From the NCBI GenBank assembly GCA_022376925.1, contig JAIOJX010000032.1:204100939-204164938 (forward strand): a stretch of 64,000 nt of DNA, in the 5' to 3' direction. Below, one piece after another: positions 1 to 17,064 of the stretch. Made by a program: the position numbers and the translations under genes. The notes beneath the pieces were generated by a model. That model was not told where the DNA came from. It made no database searches and saw only the letters and a list, made by a program, of their open reading frames with translations. Numbering within the stretch: the stretch's first letter is position 1; each line of letters opens with the position of its first letter. This DNA is from Tragulus kanchil. Its lineage: Eukaryota > Chordata > Mammalia > Artiodactyla > Tragulidae.

Positions 1-5065
<5,065 letters not shown>

Positions 5066-6416
5066 TTATTTTCCATGTCACAACTAAACAAAGACCTGGA
5101 GGATTCAATCCAATCAACTCCCACCAAAGGCCTCAAAGCCTGCTGAGTATCAAGAGGGAGTAGAAGTCGAGAACTTTCAAGTCCAAGAAAAATTAATCAA
5201 GTTCTAGAAATAATGAGAAAATAATACTACAAAGCTCCATGGTTTCTATCATCCACTCTACTGACATAGCTGAGTTCCACACAGAAAGTGACCTGACACT
5301 ATAAGTTAACAAGTAGGACCCTGGTGCTGTATAGAAGGTTGAAAAAGAAAAAAAAAAAAGTTAGGAAAAAGAATGCAATAAGTACATCTAATACCAATGT
5401 TGCCTTGGGCTTATTCTGGGTTGTTCTCCCCCACTGTACCCTGAAATCAGGAAAATCTACTGAAGGCAGCTCTCTAGGATCTTCCCATCATACTATTTTT
5501 AAACCAAGACCTTGTTTTTGCAACCTAGGTCAAGAAGACACCCAAGCATAAAACCTATTTGTCCTTTTCCCTCTATGATTTCAACTTCCCTTTAAAGATA
5601 GGAAATAAAATATGCTGGCCCAACAAAGAGAGAAGAGAAAGGATGGAGCCAGTGGCAGCCAAGCAGGACTATGACGGGCCATCAGACGGGAACCAGCCAG
5701 GGAACAAATTTCCTTGGCTTCTGGATTCTTCACTAATTCTTGTCCCCTAAGTCCCCCACTGTTACAAAGCCAGAGCCAGGTGCAGGCTCTTCTCTCTGAA
5801 CGCAGGGGTGAGAGGCCCACCTTGGAGTCTGCGCTGGCAACCTCTGCCCTCAGCGTCATCATTCATGAGGCCCTCTCCACAGTCCTCCTTGGTATACCTA
5901 CATCAGATGCATCAGACTTTCAGAAGTCCCACGTGTTCCCAAACACCCCACTCTGTGCACCTCAAATAAACTGTTTAGACACCACTTCTTTCCAAGAGAA
6001 AAGACCAGCTTCCTGACAATCTGACTAGAGGTCACAGGTCACACAGCTCACAGCAGGGGACACAACCAGGTATTTTCCAGAAATTCATTTTGAAACAAAT
6101 TTCTTTACTTCAAGAAGAACTTTTCCATTTTTCAATTCCCTCAGAAACACAGAAGGGACAAAGGGAGGTTTCTAAAAAGACGGTGTCAAAGACTCCTTGT
6201 GCAACATGGAAGTGTGGTTAATGGGCAGTCTAGGGAGCTGGGTCCTCCTCACCACACTGCCCTTCATTCATATGAAGCACGGGAGGATCATCTCTCTCTC
6301 TCATACTTAATTAGCACCCTCTGGCTTCCCTTATGCTCTCTATTGATCACAATCTGTCGTATCTGTATGCCTAGCTAACCTATAACCAGAATTCCTATTT
6401 TCAGAATATAGATTCA

Positions 6417-8632
6417 GGTAGGTAGACATACATTTTCAAATTCTCTCTTAGGAAAAGTTTTCATAAAGGAGTTGGTTTCAAAGCACTTATTTTGGATTCC
6501 ATTTAACTTACAAAAATAATCACAAACTATAAGGGAGTCTGAGACAGGATTCACCTTCATGAAATTACACAAAAAATCAGATATTATTGATACTTCTAAG
6601 GCATAAACAAATCGCCTTTTTTTTTTTTTTTCGGTAGCACATTCATAGCTTTTATGGCCAGTACATTCTTCTGAATATTTTACCCAACCTTCAGTCACTC
6701 CATAGAACATTCCCCCTTAAATCTGAGAAAATCTTTCTGTGATATATCATTAGTAAAGGCTAAAAAAGGAAAAACCTAACCGCAAAAATGACAAATTCAT
6801 GTTAATGTTACACAAGCAGAAAAAGTGTAATATGAGTCTGGTTCAAGAAAAACATTCTCTTTAGTTTTAAAAACTGAAGCACAGGATCCAGCTATTTCAT
6901 AAGGGGGTCATATCATTATTAATAATAAATTATTAATGATAGGTGCCTAAGGAACAGGATGAGGAAAACGGTGCACAGACTGCTCTAAGCTGCAGAAGCA
7001 GCCACAGGTGAGCACCAACTGAAATCAGAAAACAATCACGAGACCCTGGGTGTAAACACCTCACAATAAGCAGCCGACATATTTACTTCACTCTCTCAAA
7101 TTGAGAGCCAAATTCCAAGACTCTCAGTTGAAAGGCTGAAAACCAAAAATGTGGAAAGAGGAAAGAAAAGACAAAAACAAAAAAACAACCCAAAGAGAAA
7201 AAACACCCTTTACAGAGCCACTTAATTTTCACTCAGGTAAATAAAACCCACCAACGCTAAACAATCTCAAAATCAACTTTGACTCTAACCAACGTCTGGA
7301 CATGCACCAGGCTTGGATCTGAAACACCAACATTTGGCGGGGGTGGTGATAACACTGCAGCCAGGGCAGAGCCCAGCTCTCCCGAGAGGTGCCAACTAGG
7401 GGAGAGGATTGGGCTGAAAAAAGGAAAGCATTTGTATCAGGTTCCTCTCTTGCAACAATCAGCTCGGCTTAATCAAAATCACTTGGGTCTTGGCAGGCTC
7501 CTTGAGTCCTTATAATGACCCTTTTGGTAGGTAGACATACATTTTCAAATTCTCTCTTAGGAAAAGTTTTCATAAAGGAGTTGGTTTCAAAGCACTTATT
7601 TTGGATTCCATTTAACTTACAAAAATAATCACAAACTATAAGGGAGTCTGAGACAGGATTCACCTTCATGAAATTACACAAAAAATCAGATATTATTGAT
7701 ACTTCTAAGGCATAAACAAATCGCCTTTTTTATTTTTCGGTAGCACATTCATAGCTTTTATGGCCAGTACATTCTTCTGAATATTTTACCCAACCTTCAG
7801 TCACTCCATAGAACATTCCCCCTTAAATCTGAGAAAATCTTTCTGTGATATATCATTAGTAAAGGCTAAAAAAGGAAAAACCTAACCGCAAAAATGACAA
7901 ATTCATGTTAATGTTACACAAGCAGAAAAAGTGTAATATGAGTCTGGTTCAAGAAAAACATTCTCTTTAGTTTTAAAAACTGAAGCACAGGATCCAGCTA
8001 TTTCATAAGGGGGTCATATCATTATTAATAATAAATTATTAATGATAGGTGCCTAAGGAACAGGATGAGGAAAACGGTGCACAGACTGCTCTAAGCTGCA
8101 GAAGCAGCCACAGGTGAGCACCAACTGAAATCAGAAAACAATCACGAGACCCTGGGTGTAAACACCTCACAATAAGCAGCCGACATATTTACTTCACTCT
8201 CTCAAATTGAGAGCCAAATTCCAAGACTCTCAGTTGAAAGGCTGAAAACCAAAAATGTGGAAAGAGGAAAGAAAAGACAAAAACAAAAAAACAACCCAAA
8301 GAGAAAAAACACCCTTTACAGAGCCACTTAATTTTCACTCAGGTAAATAAAACCCACCAACGCTAAACAATCTCAAAATCAACTTTGACTCTAACCAACG
8401 TCTGGACATGCACCAGGCTTGGATCTGAAACACCAACATTTGGCGGGGGTGGTGATAACACTGCAGCCCAGGGCAGAGCCCAGCTCTCCCGAGAGGTGCC
8501 AACTAGGGGAGAGGATTGGGCTGAAAAAAGGAAAGCATTTGTATCAGGTTCCTCTCTTGCAACAATCAGCTCGGCTTAATCAAAATCACTTGGGTCTTGG
8601 CAGGCTCCTTGAGTCCTTATAATGACCCTTTT
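6417..8632. repeat. direct tandem duplication D3 (units 6417-7525 and 7526-8632)
   Basis: Offset 1106-1109 bp. Differences are a long T run at about 6617-6632 that is shorter and broken by an A at 7725-7736, and one extra C in the right copy (about 8468). The units meet at a short shared GGTAGG-type end without any insertion-site signature. Confidence 0.95.
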
Positions 8633-10739
8633 AACTTATGATTGGTATTTTCTGTGGACATTAAGCATTTCAAAAGGTAAGGGGCATCAATAAGTTGTAC
8701 TAAGAACATTAGACTTCCTCATCTTTTAATGAGCTGTATATTCTGGCAGCAGTGTCTACAATTTCAATAATTCAGTGTCCATGAAGATATACATCAGTGT
8801 CCCTCCCTGTCATTGAAAGGTACAGGCAAGCTAGGCTTTTCCAGTTTTGAGAGCTACTTGCTTTGCTCCTCTGTGTTGTCTCCATCAGGACAAAAAAAAA
8901 GCAAGTATTTTCAGAGGTCTGTTGCTGCCACCTTACTCAACAATGTTTCCTCAAGAAAATTTTTCTTGGTGAGATATTTGTCCTTCAGCCCCAGGCAAAT
9001 CAAACCTAACTTGCAAATGTGACTGGTGAATGGTACGAAGAAGACCAACTCCACCTCACATTTTACATTAGTGCCCTCAGCCCCATATTTGTTTCTAAAA
9101 GTTTCTTGAAAAAGCAATCTACACTTAGCTACATTCACTTTCTTAATGCCTACTGACTCTCCAACGCAGAGCAATTTGCTTCTGCTGCCATTTGTTAATA
9201 ATTAACTCTTCTCATCGTGTTTCCCAAAGACCACCTTGCTGCTTTAAGTCCAAGCATCTGAAAACTGGTGACTACCCTTACTTATTGGAACCACTGTCCT
9301 CAGTTCCAGGACACTGCTCCCGTCTGATTGTCCTCCTTTTTCTCTCTCCTTCTTTCATTCCTTCTTTTCTGCCCCACTAATCACTGGTAAGTTTGCTCAG
9401 GGTAGTATCCTAGGTCTCTTTCCTTCTCAATTTTACTTCTCTTCTTGGGTACTCTCATGTATTCTCATAGCTGTAATTAACATTATGATGTTGATATTCA
9501 AATCTCTATCTTTAGTCAAGCATCCCTCGGAGACCAAATCCACAGGTCCAAAATGCCTTCCAGACATCTTCACTAGGATATCCCACAGGTACTCAACACT
9601 CAACAAAACACAGTTTGGTATCTTCTCCCAAAACCTATCTGGCTTTCCACTGTTCTTCATAAAAAAATCTTGGGTCTGCAGGCTCCTTGAGTCCTTATAA
9701 TGACCCTTTTAACTTATGATTGGTATTTTCTGTGGACATTAAGCATTTCAAAAGGTAAGGGGCATCAATAAGTTGTACTAAGAACATTAGACTTCCTCAT
9801 CTTTTAATGAGCTGTATATTCTGGCAGCAGTGTCTACAATTTCAATAATTCAGTGTCCATGAAGATATACATCAGTGTCCCTCCCTGTCATTGAAAGGTA
9901 CAGGCAAGCTAGGCTTTTCCAGTTTTGAGAGCTACTTGCTTTGCTCCTCTGTGTTGTCTCCATCAGGACAAAAAAAAAGCAAGTATTTTCAGAGGTCTGT
10001 TGCTGCCACCTTACTCAACAATGTTTCCTCAAGAAAATTTTTCTTGGTGAGATATTTGTCCTTCAGCCCCAGGCAAATCAAACCTAACTTGCAAATGTGA
10101 CTGGTGAATGGTACGAAGAAGACCAACTCCACCTCACATTTTACATTAGTGCCCTCAGCCCCATATTTGTTTCTAAAAGTTTCTTGAAAAAGCAATCTAC
10201 ACTTAGCTACATTCACTTTCTTAATGCCTACTGACTCTCCAACGCAGAGCAATTTGCTTCTGCTGCCATTTGTTAATAATTAACTCTTCTCATCGTGTTT
10301 CCCAAAGACCACCTTGCTGCTTTAAGTCCAAGCATCTGAAAACTGGTGACTACCCCTTACTTATTGGAACCACTGTCCTCAGTTCCAGGACACTGCTCCC
10401 GTCTGATTGTCCTCCTTTTTCTCTCTCCTTCTTTCATTCCTTCTTTTCTGCCCCACTAATCACTGGTAAGTTTGCTCAGGGTAGTATCCTAGGTCTCTTT
10501 CCTTCTCAATTTTACTTCTCTTCTTGGGTACTCTCATGTATTCTCATAGCTGTAATTAACATTATGATGTTGATATTCAAATCTCTATCTTTAGTCAAGC
10601 ATCCCTCGGAGACCAAATCCACAGGTCCAAAATGCCTTCCAGACATCTTCACTAGGATATCCCACAGGTACTCAACACTCAACAAAACACAGTTTGGTAT
10701 CTTCTCCCAAAACCTATCTGGCTTTCCACTGTTCTTCAT
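8589..10739. repeat. direct tandem duplication D4 (units 8589-9660 and 9669-10739)
   Basis: Offset about 1078 bp. The right copy starts with a two-base deletion (gggtctgcagg versus gggtcttggcagg). An A-rich filler of 8 bp (9661-9668) separates the units. One C is missing in the left copy near 9276. The first 44 bp also belong to D3, so they occur three times. Confidence 0.95.
9220..9662 (+). repeat. L2-like LINE fragment (left copy)
   Basis: The wording of the sequence around 9520-9640 (phrases equivalent to compressed L2 ORF2 end: cacaggtccaaaatgcc, ttccagacatcttcac, tcccacaggtactcaac) resembles the old L2 LINE 3' coding region, heavily diverged. It is the left copy of the fragment at 10300-10800. 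It is a dead relic with no intact reading frame. Confidence 0.5.
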
Positions 10740-10800
10740 CTTGGAAAACTCAGGCACTAGTCTCCTAAGCTAGAGACAGTCTTCGTCACCTCCCAAACAC
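10300..10800 (+). repeat. L2-like LINE fragment
   Basis: Same L2 relic as at 9220-9662, but continuing past the duplication end (10739) into unique sequence with an ending similar to the L2 segment that follows the ORF2 end. An open stretch of about 167 codons at 10270-10773 lies in it, but it carries no protein signature. Confidence 0.5.
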
Positions 10801-10854
10801 AACACATTACCAGACCTCTTTCTTTATTTGTTTCTCTTTAATCCAGTCTATTTT

Positions 10855-11740
10855 CTATATTCCCCTTTGAGGTAAAATGTACATATTTAATGAAATGGAC
10901 AGACCTTAAGTGTGCCATTTGATGAGTCTTGATTCATTCATAAAACCCACACTCATATCAACACATACAGAACACCTCCACCACCCAGAAAGATCCCTCA
11001 TGCCCCTTCCTGGTAAATAACCCTGCTCCTTGCTGCCACACTGCCAGAAACTATCACTGTTGTTCCTTATACATGGATCCGTTTTGCCTATTCTAGAGTT
11101 TCATATAAATGGATGCATACAATAATTACCCTTCTGAGTCTGGCTTCTCTCATTTAGCATGTTTTTGACGTTCATCCACCTATCATTATTTCTTACTTGA
11201 AGACAGGTTTATTGAGGTATAAGTCACACACAATAAATAAATTATAGTTTGATGAGTTTGACAAATGTATAGTTTTCTAACTGCCACCACAGTCCATATG
11301 TTTAGAACAGTTCTATCACAAATGTTTCCTTTGTCACTTTGCAGTCAATCCTCACTCCCATCTACTAGCAATCACTGATCTGATGTATGCCTTTTCCAGA
11401 AAGTCAAATAATGGAATCACAAAGTATGTAGCCTTCTGAAAGGGGCTTCTTTCACTAGTACTGCGCATTTGAGATTGATCTATGTCATCACATATATCAG
11501 TAGTGTAATTCATCCCTTTCACGCACAGTAGTATTTCATTTTATGGATCACAATTTGCTTATCCATTCAAGAGCTGATAGACATCTGGGGTGCTTCCAAT
11601 TCCTGACGATTATGAATAAAACTGCTATACACGTTCGTGTAAAGGTATGTGTGTAAACATATGGTTTCACTTTTCTTGTAGATATTGATGAAGGGGAGTG
11701 CTGGGTCACGTGGTTAAGGGTATATTGTCACTGTGTATCT
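10855..11740. repeat. ancient L1 3'-end fragments
   Basis: Two successive segments (about 10855-11190 and 11195-11740). They resemble the mammalian L1M 3' region that carries the phrases tttattgaggtataa, ccattcaagagctgatagacatctggg and gaataaaactgctata. The second segment restarts the same kind of sequence as the first, so two L1 relics lie next to each other. Strand not assigned. Confidence 0.55.
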
Positions 11741-12009
11741 CCTACCACCAAATCACCAAATCACCAGAAAGAAACTAGGACTACTTTCTCCCCACTGCAG
11801 TCCACCCTCCAGGTGACCCTTGGAATTACCTTTGTAAGACACAAACCTGACAGTCAGGTAGAGAGACAGGTGGTGACTGGCCCCACAACAGACACTGACG
11901 TCAGGCTGGTTCCTGGCGGACTGTAAAGCAGTCACTTCTAAGATTATACAGTATTCCCTTTGTTATAATTCTGCCATACCATACTTTGGGTCAAGTCACG
12001 AAACAAATT

Positions 12010-12450
12010 AAAGGAAAAATAATGGTCCTGCTGTTTCACTGCTCAAAGTAGCTGTCTATTGTCTATAGGATGAATTTAAACTTGCCAGTCTTTTATAATT
12101 GGGCCCCAAACTATGTCTATAACCTTCTCTCTCATCACCTAATCTAGCCTAGGCTATATCTAGTCACACTGAACTTTCCATTTCAAAACATGCCACTTCC
12201 TGTCGTGACACTGCATCTTGCATGTCACGTTCCCTCCGCGAGGAATGGTTTTCCCTCGCTCTCCTTGGCACAGACCTGGTATGTAACTATCACATTCCAG
12301 GAGCACCTGAGTCACTCTACTACTGGTCCTTCATAGGTCATTTCATGTCTGCTTCTCCCTACCACTTGAGGGCAAGGGTCATGTCTCATTCATTGCTTTA
12401 TACCAGACAGCCTGCACATAAGAAGCAATCAAGAAATACTGATATAAAAA
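12010..12450 (+). repeat. L2 LINE 3'-end fragment
   Basis: Matches the general L2 3' end: a segment with catcacctaatctagcc, then ccttggcacagacctgg, and a terminal 'ttgagggcaagggtcatgtctcattcattgctttatac' type motif (positions 12367-12403). Its right part is doubled at 13369-13620 by D5. Confidence 0.55.
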
Positions 12451-13083
12451 AAGACTAAGAGAAGAAAAAAAATCTTAATTAAAAAAATTTAATGTGAGAA
12501 CGCTATAATTTTTGAGCAAGACAAAAGTAATTTGTAGCTACTTCCTAAAAATAACCCTACCAGAAGACTTAATACTCATAATAATAAGTCACCAATCACA
12601 AAGAAAATAGGAGAAATTCTTATTAAAATTTTTACATATTAAGAAAAAACTTAGTAAGACAGTCTAGAATGGGAGGAAAAAAAGATTTGATGGAGAAAAT
12701 AAGAATGCATCCAAGTCCTAAGAGATTACTAAACATGTCACACCACAAGCTTGGGCATCAACCCACTAACCTTCCCCAGACATAAAATTCTAGCTGAAGC
12801 TGTAATCCCTGAAACTGAAAAGTGCTGACATTAGCCAGTGCCTGCCATCAGTCAAATGCTATTGTATAAAGGAAATTCTCTTCACCTTGGCTTTGGATTG
12901 GAATGGAAAACCCATGAGGAAATCTTTATCTGGGATCCAGAAGGAAACTTTGGGGAAAAAAATAAGAAAATCCCACAGGAAAATGAACTAAATAAAAAAG
13001 TCAGAGCCAATTTGTCAACTAGCCCAATAAATCAACATGGTATCTGAGTACAACATGTAAACATAGATTTGAAAGGAATATGT

Positions 13084-13283
13084 AGAAAGTGGCGCAGTGG
13101 TAAAGAATCCGCCTGCCAATGCAGGGGACACAAGAGACACAGGTTTGGTCCCTGGGTTAGGAAGATCCCCTGGAGTATGAAATAGCAACCCACTTGAGTA
13201 TTCTTGCCTGGAAAATTCCATGGACTGAGGAGACTGGTGGACTACAGAGTTGGCAAAGAGACTACTGGAGGCAAAGAGCTGAA
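13084..13283 (+). mobile_element. Bov-tA-type SINE (left copy)
   Basis: tRNA-Glu-derived head with the A-box-like gcgcagtggtaaagaatc and a decayed B box (ggtttggtccc), followed by the Bov-A body (gcaacccacttgagtattcttgcctggaaaattcc). The element is typical of ruminants and is antisense to TTLL5. It is duplicated at 14250-14449. Confidence 0.85.
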
Positions 13284-14249
13284 CACAGCAGAGTACGCAT
13301 GCATGTACACATGTACTGTTGATTAGAGCAGAAAGAAGTCTTTTTTAGGCCTAATCTTGCTAAAAAGGATGCCACTTCCTGTCGTGACTCCTTGTGCACG
13401 TTCCTCCGAGGAATGGTTTCCTCGCTCTCCTTGGCACAGACCTGGTATGTAACTATCACATTCCAGGAGCACCTGAGTCACTCTACTACTGGTCCTTCAT
13501 AGGTCATTTCATGTCTGCTTCTCCCTACCACTTGAGGGCAAGGGTCATGTCTCATTCATTGCTTTATACCAGACAGCCTGCACATAAGAAGCAATCAAGA
13601 AATACTGATATAAAAAAAGACTAAGAGAAGAAAAAAAATCTTAATTAAAAAAATTTAATGTGAGAACGCTATAATTTTTGAGCAAGACAAAAGTAATTTG
13701 TAGCTACTTCCTAAAAATAACCCTACCAGAAGACTTAATACTCATAATAATAAGTCACCAATCACAAAGAAAATAGGAGAAATTCTTATTAAAATTTTTA
13801 CATATTAAGAAAAAACTTAGTAAGACAGTCTAGAATGGGAGGAAAAAAAGATTTGATGGAGAAAATAAGAATGCATCCAAGTCCTAAGAGATTACTAAAC
13901 ATGTCACACCACAAGCTTGGGCATCAACCCACTAACCTTCCCCAGACATAAAATTCTAGCTGAAGCTGTAATCCCTGAAACTGAAAAGTGCTGACATTAG
14001 CCAGTGCCTGCCATCAGTCAAATGCTATTGTATAAAGGAAATTCTCTTCACCTTGGCTTTGGATTGGAATGGAAAACCCATGAGGAAATCTTTATCTGGG
14101 ATCCAGAAGGAAACTTTGGGGAAAAAAATAAGAAAATCCCACAGGAAAATGAACTAAATAAAAAAGTCAGAGCCAATTTGTCAACTAGCCCAATAAATCA
14201 ACATGGTATCTGAGTACAACATGTAAACATAGATTTGAAAGGAATATGT

Positions 14250-14449
14250 AGAAAGTGGCGCAGTGGTAAAGAATCCGCCTGCCAATGCAGGGGACACAAG
14301 AGACACAGGTTTGGTCCCTGGGTTAGGAAGATCCCCTGGAGTATGAAATAGCAACCCACTTGAGTATTCTTGCCTGGAAAATTCCATGGACTGAGGAGAC
14401 TGGTGGACTACAGAGTTGGCAAAGAGACTACTGGAGGCAAAGAGCTGAA
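14250..14449 (+). mobile_element. Bov-tA-type SINE (right copy within D5)
   Basis: Identical to 13084-13283 at an offset of 1166 bp. It is not an independent insertion, because its flanks are duplicated along with it. Confidence 0.85.
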
Positions 14450-14644
14450 CACAGCAGAGTACGCATGCATGTACACATGTACTGTTGATTAGAGCAGAAA
14501 GAAGTCTTTTTTAGGCCTAATCTTGCTAAAAAGGATGATATCATTTTTCCTGAGGTTTAGTTACAGGAGAGCAGAGGGAGAATCCAGGACATGGGGCATG
14601 CCAAAACCGACTGGATGCACCAAAACTTGTCTTTATGTGGGTGG

Positions 14645-14770
14645 TGAGTGAGCCAGAGAGACCTGGCTCTTAAGCTTGGCTTTGCCATTTATTAACAGCA
14701 TGACCTGGGACAAATTATTTAACCTCTCTGAATCTTTCTTCCTTGTCTATAAAACATGAGTAATAAATAC
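14645..14770 (+). repeat. MIR SINE fragment
   Basis: Contains the MIR core order: ggctttgccatttattaac, tgacctgggacaaattattt, aacctctctgaatc. An old relic. Confidence 0.65.
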
Positions 14771-14790
14771 CAACAAAACTGTTAAGAGAG

Positions 14791-15054
14791 GGGCCTCCCT
14801 GGTGGTTCAGTGGGTAAAGAGTCTGCCTTGCAGTGCAAGGGACACCGGTTCGATCCCTGGCTTGGGAAGATCCAACATGCTGGGTCAGTGTGTCCAATTA
14901 CGAGTCAGTGCTCTGCAGCACATGTGCCCAGAGCCAGTGCTCAGGAATGAGAGAGGCCACTGCAATGGGAGGCCTACACATGCCAAAGAATTAATATGGA
15001 TGACAAATACATGAAAACTTAAGAGGCAAAAAAACAAAACAAAACAAAACAAAA
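14791..15054 (+). mobile_element. CHR-type SINE with (CAAAA)n tail
   Basis: tRNA-Glu-derived head (cctccctggtggttcagtgggta) and B box ggttcgatccc, then the CHR body (gtgtccaattacgagtcag, gccactgcaatgggaggc). It ends in repeated CAAAA. The second half is doubled at 16048-16168 by D6. Confidence 0.85.
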
Positions 15055-15064
15055 AACTGTTAAA

Positions 15065-15378
15065 GGGGCTTCCCTGGTGATCCAGTGGGTAAGGACACCC
15101 ACCGCCTTGCAGTGCAAGGGGCGCCAGTTCGATCCCTGGCCTGGGAAGATCCCACGTGCCGCGGAGCGGCTGGACCGATGTGTCCAATTACCGAGCCGGC
15201 ACTCTGGAGCGCGTGCGCCCAGAGCCGGTGCTCTGCGACAACAGAGGCCACCGCGATGGGAGGCCCACAGGGGCCAAAGAACAAAGATGGATGAAACTAG
15301 ACAAACAAAAGACCAGCGGAAGTGGCCCGCCCACCCCCCTCCCTCCCCACCCCCGTCAAAATAAATAAATAAATAAAT
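15065..15378 (+). mobile_element. CHR-type SINE
   Basis: Well-preserved element: cttccctggtgatccagtgg head, B box cagttcgatccc, body with gccgcggagcggctggaccg and ctctgcgacaacagaggcca, and a TAAA-rich tail. GC-rich compared with its surroundings, so relatively young. Duplicated at 16179-16493. Confidence 0.9.
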
Positions 15379-15669
15379 GTTTAAAAAAAAAAAAAAAAAC
15401 TGTTAAGAGGACCAAACGAAGTAACCAATGAAGTGTGCTGGACACACAGTAAGTACTTTCTTCTAAGTCCTTCACAGGACTTTCCTTTTCCAACTAAATA
15501 GGAGCATGCAGTAAACCAGAAAAGAAAATTATCTCAAAAATGAACTGTTTGATGACTTTCATTATATTTTTGGGGTGGTCAAGTAGTTGATATTATAAAG
15601 TGTACGCTGCCCACTTTCAATCCTTCAACAAATATTTTTGGACACCCCCACATTAAGAATGTCAGTTTT

Positions 15670-15950
15670 GGGGTTTCCCTGATTGTCCAGTGGTTAAGAA
15701 TCTGCCTTGTAATGCTGGGGACATGGGTTCAATCCCCAGTTCGTAAAGATCCCACATGCCACAGAGCAACTAAATCCATGTGCCCTAACTACTGAGCCCA
15801 TACACCTAGGGCCCATGCTCAGCAATGAGAAGCCGCTGGCAATGAGAAGCCCATACACTGCAACTACAGAGGAGCCACCCTCTCTGCAACTAGATAAAGC
15901 CCGTGTACAGCAGTGAGGACCCAGTGCAGCCAAAAATAAATAAATAAATC
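15670..15950 (+). mobile_element. CHR-type SINE, diverged
   Basis: tRNA-like head (tttccctgattgtccagtgg), B box gttcaatcccc and a long body with repeated cagcaatgagaagcc units, ending in (AAAT)n. More diverged than 15065-15378. Duplicated at 16783-17064. Confidence 0.85.
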
Positions 15951-16047
15951 TTAAAAAAATAATAAAAAGAACATCAGTTTATCCTGTGAAATGATCTTAA
16001 ACAATATCAATAAAAGGCCAAATCAGCATGCATTCAACAAAATTTTA

Positions 16048-16168
16048 CAGAGCCAGTGCTCAGGAATGAGAGAGGCCACTGCAATGGGAGGCCTACACAT
16101 GCCAAAGAATTAATATGGATGACAAATACATGAAAACTTAAGAGGCAAAAAAACAAAACAAAACAAAA
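16048..16168 (+). mobile_element. 5'-truncated CHR SINE created by duplication D6
   Basis: Repeats only the 3' half of the element 14791-15054. The truncation point is the junction of D6, not a retrotransposition end. Confidence 0.8.
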
Positions 16169-16178
16169 AACTGTTAAA

Positions 16179-16493
16179 GGGGCTTCCCTGGTGATCCAGT
16201 GGGTAAGGACACCCACCGCCTTGCAGTGCAAGGGGCGCCAGTTCGATCCCTGGCCTGGGAAGATCCCACGTGCCGCGGAGCGGCTGGACCGATGTGTCCA
16301 ATTACCGAGCCGGCACTCTGGAGCGCGTGCGCCCAGAGCCGGTGCTCTGCGACAACAGAGGCCACCGCGATGGGAGGCCCACAGGGGCCAAAGAACAAAG
16401 ATGGATGAAACTAGACAAACAAAAGACCAGCGGAAGTGGCCCGCCCACCCCCCTCCCTCCCCACCCCCGTCAAAATAAATAAATAAATAAATG
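16179..16493 (+). mobile_element. CHR-type SINE (right copy within D6)
   Basis: Copy of 15065-15378 at offset 1114 bp, with the same flanks. Confidence 0.9.
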
Positions 16494-16783
16494 TTTAAAA
16501 AAAAAAAAAAAAACTGTTAAGAGGACCAAACGAAGTAACCAATGAAGTGTGCTGGACACACAGTAAGTACTTTCTTCTAAGTCCTTCACAGGACTTTCCT
16601 TTTCCAACTAAATAGGAGCATGCAGTAAACCAGAAAAGAAAATTATCTCAAAAATGAACTGTTTGATGACTTTCATTATATTTTTGGGGTGGTCAAGTAG
16701 TTGATATTATAAAGTGTACGCTGCCCACTTTCAATCCTTCAACAAATATTTTTGGACACCCCCACATTAAGAATGTCAGTTTT

Positions 16784-17064
16784 GGGGTTTCCCTGATTGT
16801 CCAGTGGTTAAGAATCTGCCTTGTAATGCTGGGGACATGGGTTCAATCCCCAGTTCGTAAAGATCCCACATGCCACAGAGCAACTAAATCCATGTGCCCT
16901 AACTACTGAGCCCATACACCTAGGGCCCATGCTCAGCAATGAGAAGCCGCTGGCAATGAGAAGCCCATACACTGCAACTACAGAGGAGCCACCCTCTCTG
17001 CAACTAGATAAAGCCCGTGTACAGCAGTGAGGACCCAGTGCAGCCAAAAATAAATAAATAAATC
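16784..17064 (+). mobile_element. CHR-type SINE, diverged (right copy within D6)
   Basis: Copy of 15670-15950 at offset 1114 bp, with the same flanks. Confidence 0.85.

Larger units (their letters stand above)
12190..14537. repeat. direct tandem duplication D5 (units 12190-13368 and 13369-14537)
   Basis: Offset 1166-1179 bp. The first 75 bases of the right copy have lost at least 13 bases in several small deletions compared with the left copy (13369-13435 versus 12190-12269). The rest matches almost exactly. The degraded part sits exactly at the inner junction. Confidence 0.95.

Noticed and set aside
10270..10773. 167-codon open frame
   Set aside because: It lies in a decayed L2 relic. The left copy of the same region has a one-base difference that breaks the frame, and no reverse-transcriptase motif is present.
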